Shown: positions 35,569 through 45,608, counted from the first letter of the stretch. The stretch: DNA of 60,420 nucleotides from Flavobacteriales bacterium (GCA_018401455.1 JAGYKU010000011.1:1-60420), one strand, 5' to 3'. Translations and numbers: made by a program. Notes: generated from the sequence alone by a model not told the origin.

Positions 35569-35662
35569 CCATAATTCAAAAAATTATATTGCAGAATATA
35601 CCACAACACTTAAAGTTTGCGAATGTACTTAAAAAACCATTTTAGGAGTACTTATTTGAGAG

Positions 35663-36571
35663 TTATGGTTGTTTTTTATTATCTAAGAAATTACTTTTTT
35701 CAAAATATACCTCCACAAATCGCTCGGGATTATTAAATAAAGTTCCTGAAGTTAGTTCTTTCCCATTGTTCCAATCTTTCCATAACCAAGGAGGGTTTGC
35801 GCCTTTTCCGTTATCACCTTTTATGGTTTGGTCTACTTCAAAAAACAGCAAATTATCTTTTTGACTCCACAATTCTCCTTCACTCATGATGTCGATTAAT
35901 TCAAACGTTTTTATGGTTCCTCCAATAGTTTTTATAAGTGAATCTTCATGTTCCATAGGAACATACCAGATTTTGTCTTTTCTTAATTTCATATCACCAA
36001 AAAGTTTCACGCCATGCCCTTTTGCTTGTTGGATGGTGAAAAGATGTCTTTCTTTGTATAAAGTAAATCTTTTTTTTCTGGCTTTATATGATTTTTTAAG
36101 TTGTAGATTTGAGTTTTCTGGTAAATAAACCAAAATATCATTGTGAAAGATAGTAAAAACACTTTTTAGATTTCCCCATTTCATGCTTTCAGATTTTGCT
36201 ATCCACAAAAAGACTCCTTCCAAATCATTTTCATGTTGCCCCAATCCAAAGAAACGAAATCTTGTCCAATCTCTTGGATGAAAAAAAGCATACATGATGA
36301 AGTAGGCGTTTTCTGTTTCTTTTACATCGAAATAGACCACAGATTGGATATCGTAAGTTTCTAAATTTTTCCAATTGTTTAAAGCGTTCCAGTCTCCATC
36401 AAAATCAAATCTTGTTATTTCATCACTTTTACCCTCAAGACTGTTGTATCCTTTTTTGCAAACATTCTGCAAATGATAAGGCGCCCAATGATTCGCGAGT
36501 TCAATTTTGGTTTGAGATGAAATCTTAAACCAAACAAAAATTAAGAATAATATTAGTGTAAAGCGACTCAA
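35663..36571 (-). CDS. Exported protein of unknown function
   Basis: Protein of 302 residues with a signal peptide (1-19, ending SSQ). I do not recognise it firmly. Aromatic-rich beta strands dominate. A stretch WTRFRFFGLGQHENDLEGVF near residues 100-120 recalls the GHxxDWE motif region of Vps62/NPP1-like domains, but this is weak. A basic KKSYKARKKR patch lies in the middle. It is followed on the same strand by the CDP-alcohol phosphatidyltransferase about 95 bp on and preceded by a terminator hairpin, so it starts its own unit. Confidence 0.65.
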   Translation of the reverse strand: MSRFTLILFLIFVWFKISSQTKIELANHWAPYHLQNVCKKGYNSLEGKSDEITRFDFDGDWNALNNWKNLETYDIQSVVYFDVKETENAYFIMYAFFHPRDWTRFRFFGLGQHENDLEGVFLWIAKSESMKWGNLKSVFTIFHNDILVYLPENSNLQLKKSYKARKKRFTLYKERHLFTIQQAKGHGVKLFGDMKLRKDKIWYVPMEHEDSLIKTIGGTIKTFELIDIMSEGELWSQKDNLLFFEVDQTIKGDNGKGANPPWLWKDWNNGKELTSGTLFNNPERFVEVYFEKSNFLDNKKQP

Positions 36572-36582
36572 TTGAAAACAAA

Positions 36583-36616
36583 AAATGCCTTTGAATTTTT
36601 GATTTCAAAGGCATTT
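36583..36616 (-). terminator. Rho-independent terminator of the lipoprotein-Pmp3 gene
   Basis: A perfect 13-bp stem, AAATGCCTTTGAA (36583-36595) with TTCAAAGGCATTT (36604-36616), and an 8-base loop. On the minus strand it is followed by TTTTTGTTTTC. It lies 19 bases after the stop of the gene at 36635-37285. Confidence 0.85.
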
Positions 36617-36634
36617 AATAATTTTGTAAGTATT

Positions 36635-37285
36635 CTAAATAGTTCCTGTTACAACTAGTATTGCATAGATTAATCCTGGAAAAAATAAAAGTATAGTAAG
36701 CAAAAGACTTATCCAAAATCTTGTGGTAATTCCTTCATATAATCCAACTGCTAAAAAAGGAATAAAGATAGCAATGATTACTAATAATATAGTATCAGCC
36801 ATTATTTGAGATGTTTCACTCTTATCGAAAGAAGTAGAAGTTATTCTGTCAGAAAAAATAGATTTTTTTCTCAATGATGTTGTTCTGAAATTAGTTTTGA
36901 AATTTTGATTCTCTTCATTTTCAACTTTTTTACTTTCAGCCAACTCAACTTCATTGTTTTTAATGTTTGTTTCAGAAATATTATTTTCGTTTACATAAAC
37001 TACCTCTTCTACATTAGATTTATGAACTTTTTCGATTACTGTTGAAGTAGTTTCTTTTTTAGAATTATTTTCATTCGAAACTTTATCTTCAATAAAAACA
37101 TTTGCCATTTCAACTTCATTTTCTACCGTTTTAGGTGTAGCGACCTTAGAGGTTTTATGAATATGGAATCCTTTATTGTATTTTCTCTTTTGGAATAAAC
37201 CTCCATCAACTACATCAGAAGAAGTAGCACATGATGCTAAAATAAATACAGAAAGTGCAATGGTAAATAAGTTTGTTTTTTTCAT
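36635..37285 (-). CDS. Lipoprotein with C-terminal YqaE/Pmp3 membrane domain
   Basis: Protein of 216 residues. A lipobox (FILASC, Cys19) marks it for lipidation. The middle (about 30-155) is low-complexity, rich in Glu, Asn, Lys and Val, and probably disordered. The last 55 residues are a Pmp3/YqaE domain with two membrane helices (IIAIFIPFLAVGLYEG ... FWISLLLTILLFFPGLIYAI), a family linked to membrane potential and salt stress. A -7-like TATATTTG sits at 37313-37320 on the minus strand. The mix of lipid anchor and membrane hairpin is odd but seen in Bacteroidota. Confidence 0.8.
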   Translation of the reverse strand: MKKTNLFTIALSVFILASCATSSDVVDGGLFQKRKYNKGFHIHKTSKVATPKTVENEVEMANVFIEDKVSNENNSKKETTSTVIEKVHKSNVEEVVYVNENNISETNIKNNEVELAESKKVENEENQNFKTNFRTTSLRKKSIFSDRITSTSFDKSETSQIMADTILLVIIAIFIPFLAVGLYEGITTRFWISLLLTILLFFPGLIYAILVVTGTI

Positions 37286-37328
37286 GGTTTTTTGAGTTTA
37301 ATTATTAGAAATCAAATATAAGGATAAA

Positions 37329-38105
37329 TTACTTTTTTTTGAATTTATTTATTGCATTCTTTGTAAAGTCAGATAATACGAGTTTACCACTCATTGCAGC
37401 TCTTTCACTCAATAAATCATCCCAATGTTCTGTTCCTTGCCAGAAAATACCTTTCAACATCGACATCGCTTCAGGATTAGAATTAGATAATTTTTCAGCT
37501 AATTCCTCAATTGCATTATCCATTGCTTCTATGGTTTCGTATGTTTCGGCATACAAACCTTTTTCTCTAGCCCATTCTGCATCGTACCATTCTGTGGCAT
37601 TAATTGCCATCATGCTCATGGCAGAAGTTCCTACTTTACGCTCTACTGCTGGTCCTACTACGAAAGGTCCAATACCAACCGCCAATTCACTTAATTTCAC
37701 AGAAGCTGTTTTGGTTGCATAACAAAAATCTACAGCACTTGCCATTCCTACACCTCCGCCTACAGCTTTTCCTTGAACTCTTCCAATAATTAATTTAGGA
37801 CATTTTCTAGCAGCATTAATTACGTTGGCAAATCCTGAGAAAAATATTTTACCCACTTCCAAATCTTCAATAGCAATCAATTCGTCAAAACTCGCTCCTG
37901 CACAAAATGCTTTATCACCTTCAGATTTTAGTATAATCACTTTTACTTCATCATTTTGCCCCATTTCGGTAATGGTTTGAGCCAATTTTGCCAAAACTTT
38001 TCCAGGTAAAGAATTGCTCAACGGATGAAAAAATGTAATGGTAGCAATGCCTCTTTCATCTATTTTGAAAGATACATCTCCTTGTGAAACAGCATCTAAA
38101 CTCAT
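37329..38105 (-). CDS. Enoyl-CoA hydratase/isomerase family protein
   Basis: Crotonase-fold enzyme of 258 residues. The oxyanion-hole motifs are DKAFCAGASFDEL (about 68-80) and GKAVGGGVGMASAVDFC, followed by ELAVGIGPFVVGPA, where a catalytic Glu is expected. It would hydrate enoyl-CoA or carry out a related CoA-thioester reaction in fatty-acid or amino-acid breakdown. MeaB further along hints that methylmalonyl-CoA metabolism exists, but there is no direct link. It lies 13 bp after ccsBA on the same strand and is probably co-transcribed. Confidence 0.85.
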   Translation of the reverse strand: MSLDAVSQGDVSFKIDERGIATITFFHPLSNSLPGKVLAKLAQTITEMGQNDEVKVIILKSEGDKAFCAGASFDELIAIEDLEVGKIFFSGFANVINAARKCPKLIIGRVQGKAVGGGVGMASAVDFCYATKTASVKLSELAVGIGPFVVGPAVERKVGTSAMSMMAINATEWYDAEWAREKGLYAETYETIEAMDNAIEELAEKLSNSNPEAMSMLKGIFWQGTEHWDDLLSERAAMSGKLVLSDFTKNAINKFKKK

Positions 38106-38118
38106 AATTGATTGTTTT

Positions 38119-41100
38119 TTATTTTAATAATTGTTTGTTCTTTCGTTCTTTAATTCCTGCAAAAGTAAAGAGTCCCAGAATGACTACTATAATTATCCAA
38201 ACCCAAATAGGAAAAGCTGGCGCATCTCCTCTTGCATAACTGTGAAGTCCTTTGGTAAGGTAATAATTGACTCCTATAAATGTAAATAACACACTCGAAA
38301 ATCCTAATCCAGAGGCTAAATTGAGCGCATAATTCCCTCTTAAACCAGGCACAAATCTCATGTGCAAGATAAATGCGTAAACCAACACAATTACCAATGC
38401 CCAAGTTTCTTTGGCATCCCAACCCCAATATCTTCCCCAACTTTCATTTGCCCAAACCCCTCCCAAAAAGGTTCCAATAGTTGCCAAAACTAATCCTATT
38501 GTTAATGTCATTTCATTTACATACGTAAGGACAATTATTGTTTTCTCACTAGTTTTATATGAATTAACATTTCTAATAGCAAAAATATTCATATTGATCA
38601 AACTCAAAATAAATCCTAATCCAAAGAAACCATAACTTACCGTAAGACAAGCCACATGAATCACTAACCAATATGATTTCAGAACAGGCTCTAAATCAGA
38701 CATCTGAGGGTCGTATTGATTGTGCCCGGCAGTCAATAATATGAAGAATGCCAAAAGTGCAGTGGCTCCTGTAACTATAGGTGATAATCGAATAAATAAT
38801 ATTCCTGCAAGAATACAAGCCCATGCTATAAAAGTCAAAGCTTCATAGCCGTCACTCCAAGGAGCATGTCCTATAATGTACCATCTTAACCCTAGGTTAG
38901 CCATATGAACCAAAAAACTAACTATAAATATTCCAATAAATATACTTATCCAAAAATCAAGACCTTTTTTCTTGACTTCTGATAAACTTTTTATTAAAGT
39001 CAGAGGCAATAGAATCAAACCTAGTAAAAAGTAAACATATTTTAAATGGTTAAAAACATTCCATTGATTATAAGCTATTTCCAGTTTAACCTTCAACTCG
39101 GAAGGCAAATGAGAGTCTTCTCCAAAATAGGCTCTTTGGTATTCCATAATTTTAGACAAAACCATATCTGCTTCAGAGTAATCTCCTGTTTGTTTAGCTT
39201 TAATCAAACTATTCAAATAGGTTCTTATTAAAATTGAAGCAGTAAACTTTACATCTTCTCCTAATTGACCATCTGTTAAATCAATTTCGGCCTGGGGATC
39301 AAGCCAACTCATCCAAACCTCTTTTCCGTCAAATTTTCTAGGTATGATTCGCAATAATTGACCTTGAGTCATTTGCCAAAAAATAACCACTTTTTCGTCT
39401 AATTTGATAATTTCTTTATCGAAAGTATTGCGTTCACCCATTGGCTTTTTTTCTGCCCACTGCACTAAACTATCGAAGGTGAAAAAGATTTCCTCTCCAT
39501 TTTCCCCTGTTTTTTGAAAAATTTTGGATTTAACAAACTCTTGCCCATTTTCACCTTCAATAGACATTATGTCCGCAAAAGCAAGGTAGTTTCCTTCAAC
39601 ACCTATCTCTTTTCCAACTCCAGTTCGACTATCAAACTTGATAACTTTTTGTCTTGCCCAAAACCCTGGATCTACAAACATGTCCAAAAGAAACTGCTCT
39701 GGAGAAAGTGTAATGTTTTCTGCTTCTAGATACCAACTGTCTTTTCTAGTTAGTTTTCTTATCAAGTCAAATGCTAAAGAATTACAAGGCTGTATTCTTT
39801 CTGTATATGATAGAACTAACAATTCGTTAAACATATCACAATGTTCTTGTGAAACAGGAGTGTAATTACTCTCTTGAGAAAAACTAGAAAATGAGATTAA
39901 GAGCGCTATAATAGCACTAATATTTCTTTCTTTTTTGTTTAACTTAATCAATCTTTTAAGTAATTCTGAAAACCTTGAGTTTTTGTTAAACATAGTCACA
40001 ATAAACCCAACAGAAAGCATTACATAAGCAATATAAGTAACCAAAGTTCCCCAATAATCATTATTTACAGAAAAAACAGAATATTCCACACCATCAGCAG
40101 TATCATAAGAACTTTGAAATACTCTATAACCTTCATAATCCAAAACATTATTCATAAAAATAGAATCTTTCATTCCTAGATCATTCATTGGATTGGTGCC
40201 GCTTTTATATACCGTAACAATACTTTTGTATCCAGAATGTTTATCCGTACCAGGGTAAGTCTCTAAAACAAAATCATCCAACTGCAAACTAAAAGGCAAT
40301 TTCATTTCAACGCTACCAAATCTCATAAAAATAGTTTCACCACCCACTTCAAAAGGTTCGTAAGGAGGTATCATTTTTTCTCCTCCCCATAATCCAACTT
40401 CTTTTGTTTCTCCGTTATGCGTAACTTTTACAGTCAGAAGGTTTTCTCCTTTATCGTCTTTTACAAGTGGTCTTTCCATTTTATAACGGAAACCTTTATA
40501 AACCAAACTTAAATTTTTGTAAATATGTAAATGTCTTTTTGCCAGAGGAATGGCTTCTCCTGAAAGTGTATCGTAAATTTGCGTTTCCATACTCAATCGC
40601 ATCAAAGAATCTGGAAATTCTATTTTTAAATCTTCATTTATTCCAGTAATATTTACCGCATCAGGCTGAGGATTGTTGTAAGTGATGATTTCACCTGCTT
40701 TTTCCATATATCCTCCTTCGGGAATAAATTCGGATTTCATATTTTCAAAAACTACTTCAATATGATTATATCCTTTAGCAGAACTATCTTTTGGAGGTCC
40801 TGCAATAACTTTAGAAACGTAATTTACATATTCGATTTTGATATTTCCTTTTTTAAATGGATCTACATTTATGGTGAAATTATTGTTGAGGTGTTCAGAG
40901 GCTTCCAACAAATGTGGATGTCTGTAAGATTGTCCTGATTTTTCATCTATCACCATAAATTCCAAATAAGGTTCTGCACTCCACATTGTATTAGTAATGT
41001 CTCCTTCTTTTACTCTTATGATGCCTTCAAAACCAAAGTAATGCGTTATGCCTGCTCCGACAAGCGTGAGTATCATTCCAATATGAATCAATAAAATAGA

Positions 41101-41334
41101 CCACTTTTCTTTTCTTAAAAGACCATACCTTTTGATATTTCCTATAAAATTGATACAAAGTAAAATCATCACTGCTTTAAACCACCACGCATGATACACC
41201 ATTTTTTTGGAAGTAATAGTGTCGTAATAATGCTCAATGAAAGTAGCAGTAGCAATGGCTAAGAAGAAAACCACAAAAAGAAACGCCATTGTTTTGGTAG
41301 AAACAAATGTATCCCAAACACTCTTATTTTTCAT
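38119..41334 (-). CDS. ccsBA: Cytochrome c biogenesis protein CcsBA (ResB-ResC fusion)
   Basis: Fused heme exporter and cytochrome c synthase of 1071 residues. The N-terminal ResB/CcsB-like part has helices near 15-35, 50-70 and 80-100 and a long periplasmic domain. The C-terminal CcsA/ResC part has about eight helices and the tryptophan-rich heme-handling motif WGWDAKETWALV. The protein carries heme across the membrane and attaches it to CxxCH motifs. Candidate clients are encoded at 54996 and 55886. The TlpA-like protein at 22091 could keep their cysteines reduced. The fused form is normal in this phylum. Confidence 0.93.
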   Translation of the reverse strand: MKNKSVWDTFVSTKTMAFLFVVFFLAIATATFIEHYYDTITSKKMVYHAWWFKAVMILLCINFIGNIKRYGLLRKEKWSILLIHIGMILTLVGAGITHYFGFEGIIRVKEGDITNTMWSAEPYLEFMVIDEKSGQSYRHPHLLEASEHLNNNFTINVDPFKKGNIKIEYVNYVSKVIAGPPKDSSAKGYNHIEVVFENMKSEFIPEGGYMEKAGEIITYNNPQPDAVNITGINEDLKIEFPDSLMRLSMETQIYDTLSGEAIPLAKRHLHIYKNLSLVYKGFRYKMERPLVKDDKGENLLTVKVTHNGETKEVGLWGGEKMIPPYEPFEVGGETIFMRFGSVEMKLPFSLQLDDFVLETYPGTDKHSGYKSIVTVYKSGTNPMNDLGMKDSIFMNNVLDYEGYRVFQSSYDTADGVEYSVFSVNNDYWGTLVTYIAYVMLSVGFIVTMFNKNSRFSELLKRLIKLNKKERNISAIIALLISFSSFSQESNYTPVSQEHCDMFNELLVLSYTERIQPCNSLAFDLIRKLTRKDSWYLEAENITLSPEQFLLDMFVDPGFWARQKVIKFDSRTGVGKEIGVEGNYLAFADIMSIEGENGQEFVKSKIFQKTGENGEEIFFTFDSLVQWAEKKPMGERNTFDKEIIKLDEKVVIFWQMTQGQLLRIIPRKFDGKEVWMSWLDPQAEIDLTDGQLGEDVKFTASILIRTYLNSLIKAKQTGDYSEADMVLSKIMEYQRAYFGEDSHLPSELKVKLEIAYNQWNVFNHLKYVYFLLGLILLPLTLIKSLSEVKKKGLDFWISIFIGIFIVSFLVHMANLGLRWYIIGHAPWSDGYEALTFIAWACILAGILFIRLSPIVTGATALLAFFILLTAGHNQYDPQMSDLEPVLKSYWLVIHVACLTVSYGFFGLGFILSLINMNIFAIRNVNSYKTSEKTIIVLTYVNEMTLTIGLVLATIGTFLGGVWANESWGRYWGWDAKETWALVIVLVYAFILHMRFVPGLRGNYALNLASGLGFSSVLFTFIGVNYYLTKGLHSYARGDAPAFPIWVWIIIVVILGLFTFAGIKERKNKQLLK

Positions 41335-41579
41335 TCATTTTACTTTAGATTGCGAAGTTAATTCAAAAGATAGAAAAGAGCAGATAAAATCATTAAAAAA
41401 GCAACATATAAACTCATTTGGTGGAAAAACTTCAAAAATTACTATTACCGATAAATTAGTATAAAAAACCGTTTCCTAATCAAAAGTATCCTTTTCCCAC
41501 AAAGCCCATTTTGGATTGCAACTTATTGAATTTCATTGCCGTATATTTACATATATAAACTCATTAAAAAAATACAATT

Positions 41580-42296
41580 ATGGAAACGAAAAAATCAAAA
41601 ACAGCAGAATTAGAAAGCAAACGTTCTTCTTTTTTAATCATAGGATTGGTGTGTGCCACTTCACTTGCTTTAATGTCATTTGAATATACAGCATTTACAT
41701 TAGTTTCTGAAGATATTGCTTCAGAGAAAAAAGATGTTGCAATGAAAGACGATTATATAGATGTACAACCTGTAGAAATTTTAAAACCTCAGCCTCAAAA
41801 AATTCAAGAAGATGTAAATAAAGAAATTATTGATGTTACAGAAAAGATTGATCCTACGCCTATAGAACCTATCGACCCCGTTGATCCTATTGACCCAACT
41901 TTCCCTACAGACCCAGTTATAGTAGCTCCTCCATTACCTACACCTATCATTTCTGTACCAGTCACAACTACAACTTTGGACACAGAATTTACAGTAGTTG
42001 AAGATATGCCTGAATTTCCAGGAGGAGAAAAAGAGATGTATAAATTTTTGAGTAAAAATGTAAAATATCCATCTCAAAGTAAAAATTTAGGAAAAGAAGG
42101 AAAAGTATATGTAAGTTTTGTAGTTGAAAAAGATGGCTCAATTTCGAATGTAGAGATAATGAAAGGTGTTGAGAAAAACTTAGATGCAGAAGCTTCAAGA
42201 GTAATTAAAAGTATGCCGAATTGGAAACCTGGTAAACAAAGAAATCAACTTGTAAGAGTAAGATTTGTATTACCAATCAGTTTCAAACTACAGTAA
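41580..42296 (+). CDS. TonB family energy transducer
   Basis: Protein of 238 residues. One membrane helix (about 17-36) is followed by a periplasmic Pro-rich spacer with IDP/PIDP repeats (85-130) and a C-terminal TonB domain starting EDMPEFPGGEKEMY and containing GKEGKVYVSFVVEKDGSI. It would couple inner-membrane energy to TonB-dependent receptors. No exbB, exbD or receptor gene is adjacent, so it works with partners elsewhere. It is convergent with topA and separated by a hairpin. Confidence 0.9.
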   Translation: METKKSKTAELESKRSSFLIIGLVCATSLALMSFEYTAFTLVSEDIASEKKDVAMKDDYIDVQPVEILKPQPQKIQEDVNKEIIDVTEKIDPTPIEPIDPVDPIDPTFPTDPVIVAPPLPTPIISVPVTTTTLDTEFTVVEDMPEFPGGEKEMYKFLSKNVKYPSQSKNLGKEGKVYVSFVVEKDGSISNVEIMKGVEKNLDAEASRVIKSMPNWKPGKQRNQLVRVRFVLPISFKLQ

Positions 42297-42308
42297 TAGA
42301 TAGACTAT

Positions 42309-42358
42309 AAAGATACCGTTAGAAGGGCATCGTCACGAGGGATTCGGGCGGTGTCTTT
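42309..42358. terminator. Hairpin between convergent tonB-like and topA genes
   Basis: AAAGATACCG (42309-42318) pairs with CGGTGTCTTT (42349-42358) with one wobble, and the 30-base loop is unusually GC-rich for this genome. On the plus strand it is followed by TCTATTT, giving a moderate terminator for the TonB gene. It could serve both directions. Confidence 0.55.
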
Positions 42359-42402
42359 TCTATTTAAGAATTATCCTATTTCAACTCTATTTAAAAAAAG
42401 CC

Positions 42403-44760
42403 CTACTTTTTCTTAGTTTTTGCTGTTGCTTTTTTCTTTGGAGCTGCTTTTGGTTTTGCTGCACCTCTTCTTGCTCCTTTCTCAGGTTGGTTTTCCATAA
42501 TGAAAAGACAATCTTCTTTTGTTAACTCAGCAGCTTCTCTGTCTTTTGGGATTTTATAGTTTTTCTTACCTACTTTGATGTAAGGACCATATCTTCCATT
42601 CAAAACTTGAATCACTTCTTTTTCGTGAGGAAACTCTGCGATAAACTTGTTGGCGTCATCAATTTTTTTGGCTTCGATCAATTCGATAGCCAATTCTAAT
42701 GTCGCATCTAGTGGATCTTCACCTTTGGGTAAAGAAACAAACGAACTTCCAAACTTTATGTAAGGACCAAATCTTCCTGCATTTGCAGAAACAGGTTTCC
42801 CTTCGTAAGTTCCTAAATTTTTAGGTAATTTAAACAAGTCTAAAGCTTCTTCCAGTGTGATAGAATTGATACTTTGTGTAGTTTTTAGTGAAGCAAAAAC
42901 AGGTTTTTCTTCATCTTCTTGATTCCCGATTTGTACCATAGGACCAAATCTTCCAATTCTTGCTATTATCGGTCTGCCAGTTTTCGGGTCGTTCCCCAAA
43001 GCTCTTTCTCCAGAGGCTCTTTCAGAATTTTCTAAAGTATCTTCAATATTCAAGTGAAATGGCGTGTAGAATTTCTTCAACATTTGCGTCCACTCCAACA
43101 TTCCTTTGGCGATATCATCAAATTCTTTTTCTACAGAAGCAGTAAAATTGTAATCCAAAATTTTCCCGAAATGTTCTACTAAGAAATCAGTAACTACAAT
43201 ACCCATATCAGTAGGCATCATCTTGTTTTTATCTGCTCCGAAGTTTTCTTGTCTTACTTGTTTGCTAATTTTACCATCTTTCAATTCGATGTAGGTAACG
43301 TCTCTTTGTTTGGCTTCAATTTCTCTTTTTTCTACATAACCTCTTTTCTGAACTGTAGAAATAGTAGGCGCATAAGTAGAAGGTCTTCCTATTCCCAATT
43401 CTTCAAGTTGTTTTACTAAAGATGCCTCAGTATATCTTGCTGGTGGTCTAGAAAATCTTTGCGCAGCTGTAATGTTTTCTGAAAGTAAAGCATCGCCTTT
43501 TTTCATTGCTGGCAACAAACCATCTTCATTGTCTTGATCTTCATCATCCGTACCTTCTAAATATACTTTCAAAAATCCGTCAAACTTGATGATTTCTCCA
43601 GATGCAATAAAAGATTCTTTTACACCATTGGCATCAATTGTAACTTTGGTTCTTTCTAATTCGGCATCGCTCATTTGAGAAGCAATGGTTCTTTTCCAAA
43701 TCAAATCATATAGTTTTTCTTCTTCATAAGAACCTCCAGCAGACTGAACTGAAAATTCAGTTGGTCTAATTGCTTCGTGCGCTTCTTGAGCGTTGGAATT
43801 TTTGTTTTTGTATTTTCTTGGATTACAATATTCACCACCAAACATTCGGATAATTGCTTCTTTGGCATTCGCCATAGCAAAATCAGAAAGGTTTACAGAA
43901 TCCGTTCTCATATAAGTAATCTTTCCACTTTCATAGAGTTTCTGAGCAACAGACATTGTTCTAGAAACATTATACCCTAATTTTCTACTTGCTTCTTGTT
44001 GAAGTGTAGAAGTAGTAAAAGGCATTGCAGGGGTTCTTTTGGCAGGTTTTTTTTCTAAGTTTTCGACTTTGAAATTTGCATTTACACAACTTTCAATAAA
44101 CGCTTGCGCTTCACTTTCTTTAGAAAAACTTTTGCTTAATTCTGCTCTGAAAGAAGATCCGTTGATGTTGAAATGTCCATACACTTTGAAAGAACTCGTA
44201 GAGTTGAAGTTTTCAATTTCTTTTTCTCGTTCTACAATAAGCCTTACCGTTACAGACTGAACACGACCAGCAGAAAGAGATGGTTTAATTTTTTTCCATA
44301 ATACAGGAGACAGTTCAAAACCTACGATTCTATCTAATATTCTTCTAGCTTGTTGTGCATTTACAAGGTTTACATCCAATGCTCTTGGATTTTCGATTGC
44401 GTGACTTACAGCCGATTTTGTAATTTCGTTAAAAGTAATTCTTTTCGTTTTTTTGTCGTCTAGTTTTAATGCCTCCATCAAATGCCAAGAAATGGCTTCT
44501 CCCTCACGATCCTCATCCGTTGCTAACCAAACCATTTTGGCTTTCTTACTTAATTCTTGAAGTTCTTTTACTACCTTTTTTTTATCGACAGTTACTTCAT
44601 AATTGGGTAAAAAATTATTTTCGATATCAATGTTGATACCTTTTTTAGGTAAATCTCTAACGTGTCCGTAACTGCTTTTTACAACAAATCCTTTTCCTAG
44701 ATAACCTTCAATGGTTTTTGCCTTGGCAGGCGACTCAACAATAACTAGATTTTCAGCCAT
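42403..44760 (-). CDS. topA: DNA topoisomerase I
   Basis: Type IA topoisomerase of 785 residues from the ATG at 44760 (a TTG six codons upstream is less likely). The TOPRIM motif VIVESPAKAKTIEGYLG opens the protein, the catalytic Tyr lies in ITYMRTDS, and the GIGRPSTYAPTI motif follows. The C-terminus has two Topo_C-type repeats (AGRFGPYIKFG and NGRYGPYIKVG) and a Lys/Ala-rich tail. No zinc-ribbon cysteines are present. It relaxes negative supercoils. It is monocistronic. Confidence 0.96.
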   Translation of the reverse strand: MAENLVIVESPAKAKTIEGYLGKGFVVKSSYGHVRDLPKKGINIDIENNFLPNYEVTVDKKKVVKELQELSKKAKMVWLATDEDREGEAISWHLMEALKLDDKKTKRITFNEITKSAVSHAIENPRALDVNLVNAQQARRILDRIVGFELSPVLWKKIKPSLSAGRVQSVTVRLIVEREKEIENFNSTSSFKVYGHFNINGSSFRAELSKSFSKESEAQAFIESCVNANFKVENLEKKPAKRTPAMPFTTSTLQQEASRKLGYNVSRTMSVAQKLYESGKITYMRTDSVNLSDFAMANAKEAIIRMFGGEYCNPRKYKNKNSNAQEAHEAIRPTEFSVQSAGGSYEEEKLYDLIWKRTIASQMSDAELERTKVTIDANGVKESFIASGEIIKFDGFLKVYLEGTDDEDQDNEDGLLPAMKKGDALLSENITAAQRFSRPPARYTEASLVKQLEELGIGRPSTYAPTISTVQKRGYVEKREIEAKQRDVTYIELKDGKISKQVRQENFGADKNKMMPTDMGIVVTDFLVEHFGKILDYNFTASVEKEFDDIAKGMLEWTQMLKKFYTPFHLNIEDTLENSERASGERALGNDPKTGRPIIARIGRFGPMVQIGNQEDEEKPVFASLKTTQSINSITLEEALDLFKLPKNLGTYEGKPVSANAGRFGPYIKFGSSFVSLPKGEDPLDATLELAIELIEAKKIDDANKFIAEFPHEKEVIQVLNGRYGPYIKVGKKNYKIPKDREAAELTKEDCLFIMENQPEKGARRGAAKPKAAPKKKATAKTKKK

Positions 44761-44961
44761 ACTTTTTGGTTTATTCAATCAACTTTTAATTAAAAAGTTT
44801 TTGCAAAGAAAGAAAATTTTACTGTAAAAACGTGTATGATTTTTCAGTTTAGTAATTTTTATTGTTTTTTTGACACAAGATGGTTGACTTTTTTTATTGT
44901 CCAATGTCGTTTGATGGTTGATGTATGATGTTTGATGGTTTATTTGTTGTCCAATGTCTTA

Positions 44962-45083
44962 TGTACAACGTACAAGGTTTGGGATTTACGGTAAGTTAAA
45001 AACTTTATAGACGCTTTGGTCTATACAAGTGCGTCCTTTGCGAATAACCTTTGCGTTCTTTGCGGTTAAAAAGACTTTTCAAT
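44962..45083 (+). repeat. Dispersed intergenic repeat, copy A
   Basis: Starts TGTACAACGTACAAGGTTTG and continues with ATTTACGGTAAGTTAAAAAC, CTTTGCGAATAACC, CTTTGCGTTC and TTTGCGGTTAAAAAGACTTTT. It matches copies at 31294-31365 (minus) and 58471-58574. The right inverted end is not recognisable here, and about 15 extra bases lie inside. Upstream (44880-44960) are short words such as TTTGATGGT and TTGTCCAATGTC, each repeated twice. The 435-bp gap between topA and the next gene holds no frame. Confidence 0.75.
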
Positions 45084-45121
45084 CTACGCTATTATTTCTT
45101 CACTATACTTCTTCACTGAAG

Positions 45122-45163
45122 TTTCGAATAACGAAGAGTTTCGAATAACGAAGTGCTTCGATT
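45122..45163. repeat. Short tandem/palindromic TTCGAATAACGAAG repeats
   Basis: GTTTCGAATAACGAAG occurs twice in tandem, each with a small palindrome core (CTTCG/CGAAG type), followed by TGCTTCGATTG. It resembles small REP-like intergenic elements. Too short to assign a role. Confidence 0.45.
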
Positions 45164-45195
45164 GATGGGAGATGGAAAAACAAAGTGGGAAACAA

Positions 45196-45597
45196 TTATT
45201 TAATCAAAACACCTTCTTTTTCGAGGATTTTGATTTCAATAAAATTTGTTTCAAGAACCGCTTCTGGTAAGAAAACATATTTTTTATCGTAAATCAATTT
45301 GTCTATATAATAGGTAATGAAAAACTCATTATTGATGCCCAAAACTTCGTCAGCAATAAGTTCTATCATTTGATAACTTTGTGGAGGAATTTCCTCAAAA
45401 TAGTGTCTAAAAGTGGTCGTTTTAATTTGTTTTTCGTCTTTAGTTCCATAACCTTTAGAGCAAATCAAAACATTCTTTAAAGTTACATTATTAAAATTCA
45501 CCAAATAAGCATAATGCACTTCCTCACCTTGATCGAATTCTTTTGTAATCGCTATTCCAATCCCTTCAACTTTGGGTATTTTGATGTCTTTTTTCAA
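45196..45597 (-). CDS. Hypothetical protein, 133 residues
   Basis: No recognised family. It has no signal peptide or membrane helix. The sequence reads as beta-rich, with a conserved-looking segment YAYLVNFNNVTLKNVLI and EEIPPQSYQMIELI, as in small proteins of Bacteroidota with unknown function. It sits 11 bp after the small membrane lipoprotein gene and is transcribed with it and lipB. Codon use is normal. Confidence 0.6.
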   Translation of the reverse strand: MKKDIKIPKVEGIGIAITKEFDQGEEVHYAYLVNFNNVTLKNVLICSKGYGTKDEKQIKTTTFRHYFEEIPPQSYQMIELIADEVLGINNEFFITYYIDKLIYDKKYVFLPEAVLETNFIEIKILEKEGVLIK

Positions 45598-45608
45598 TTT
45601 TTTTGACC

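Noticed and set aside
42309-42358. Small structured RNA between tonB-like and topA
   Set aside because: GC-rich loop is intriguing but the position between convergent stops and the 3' T-stretch fit a terminator better.
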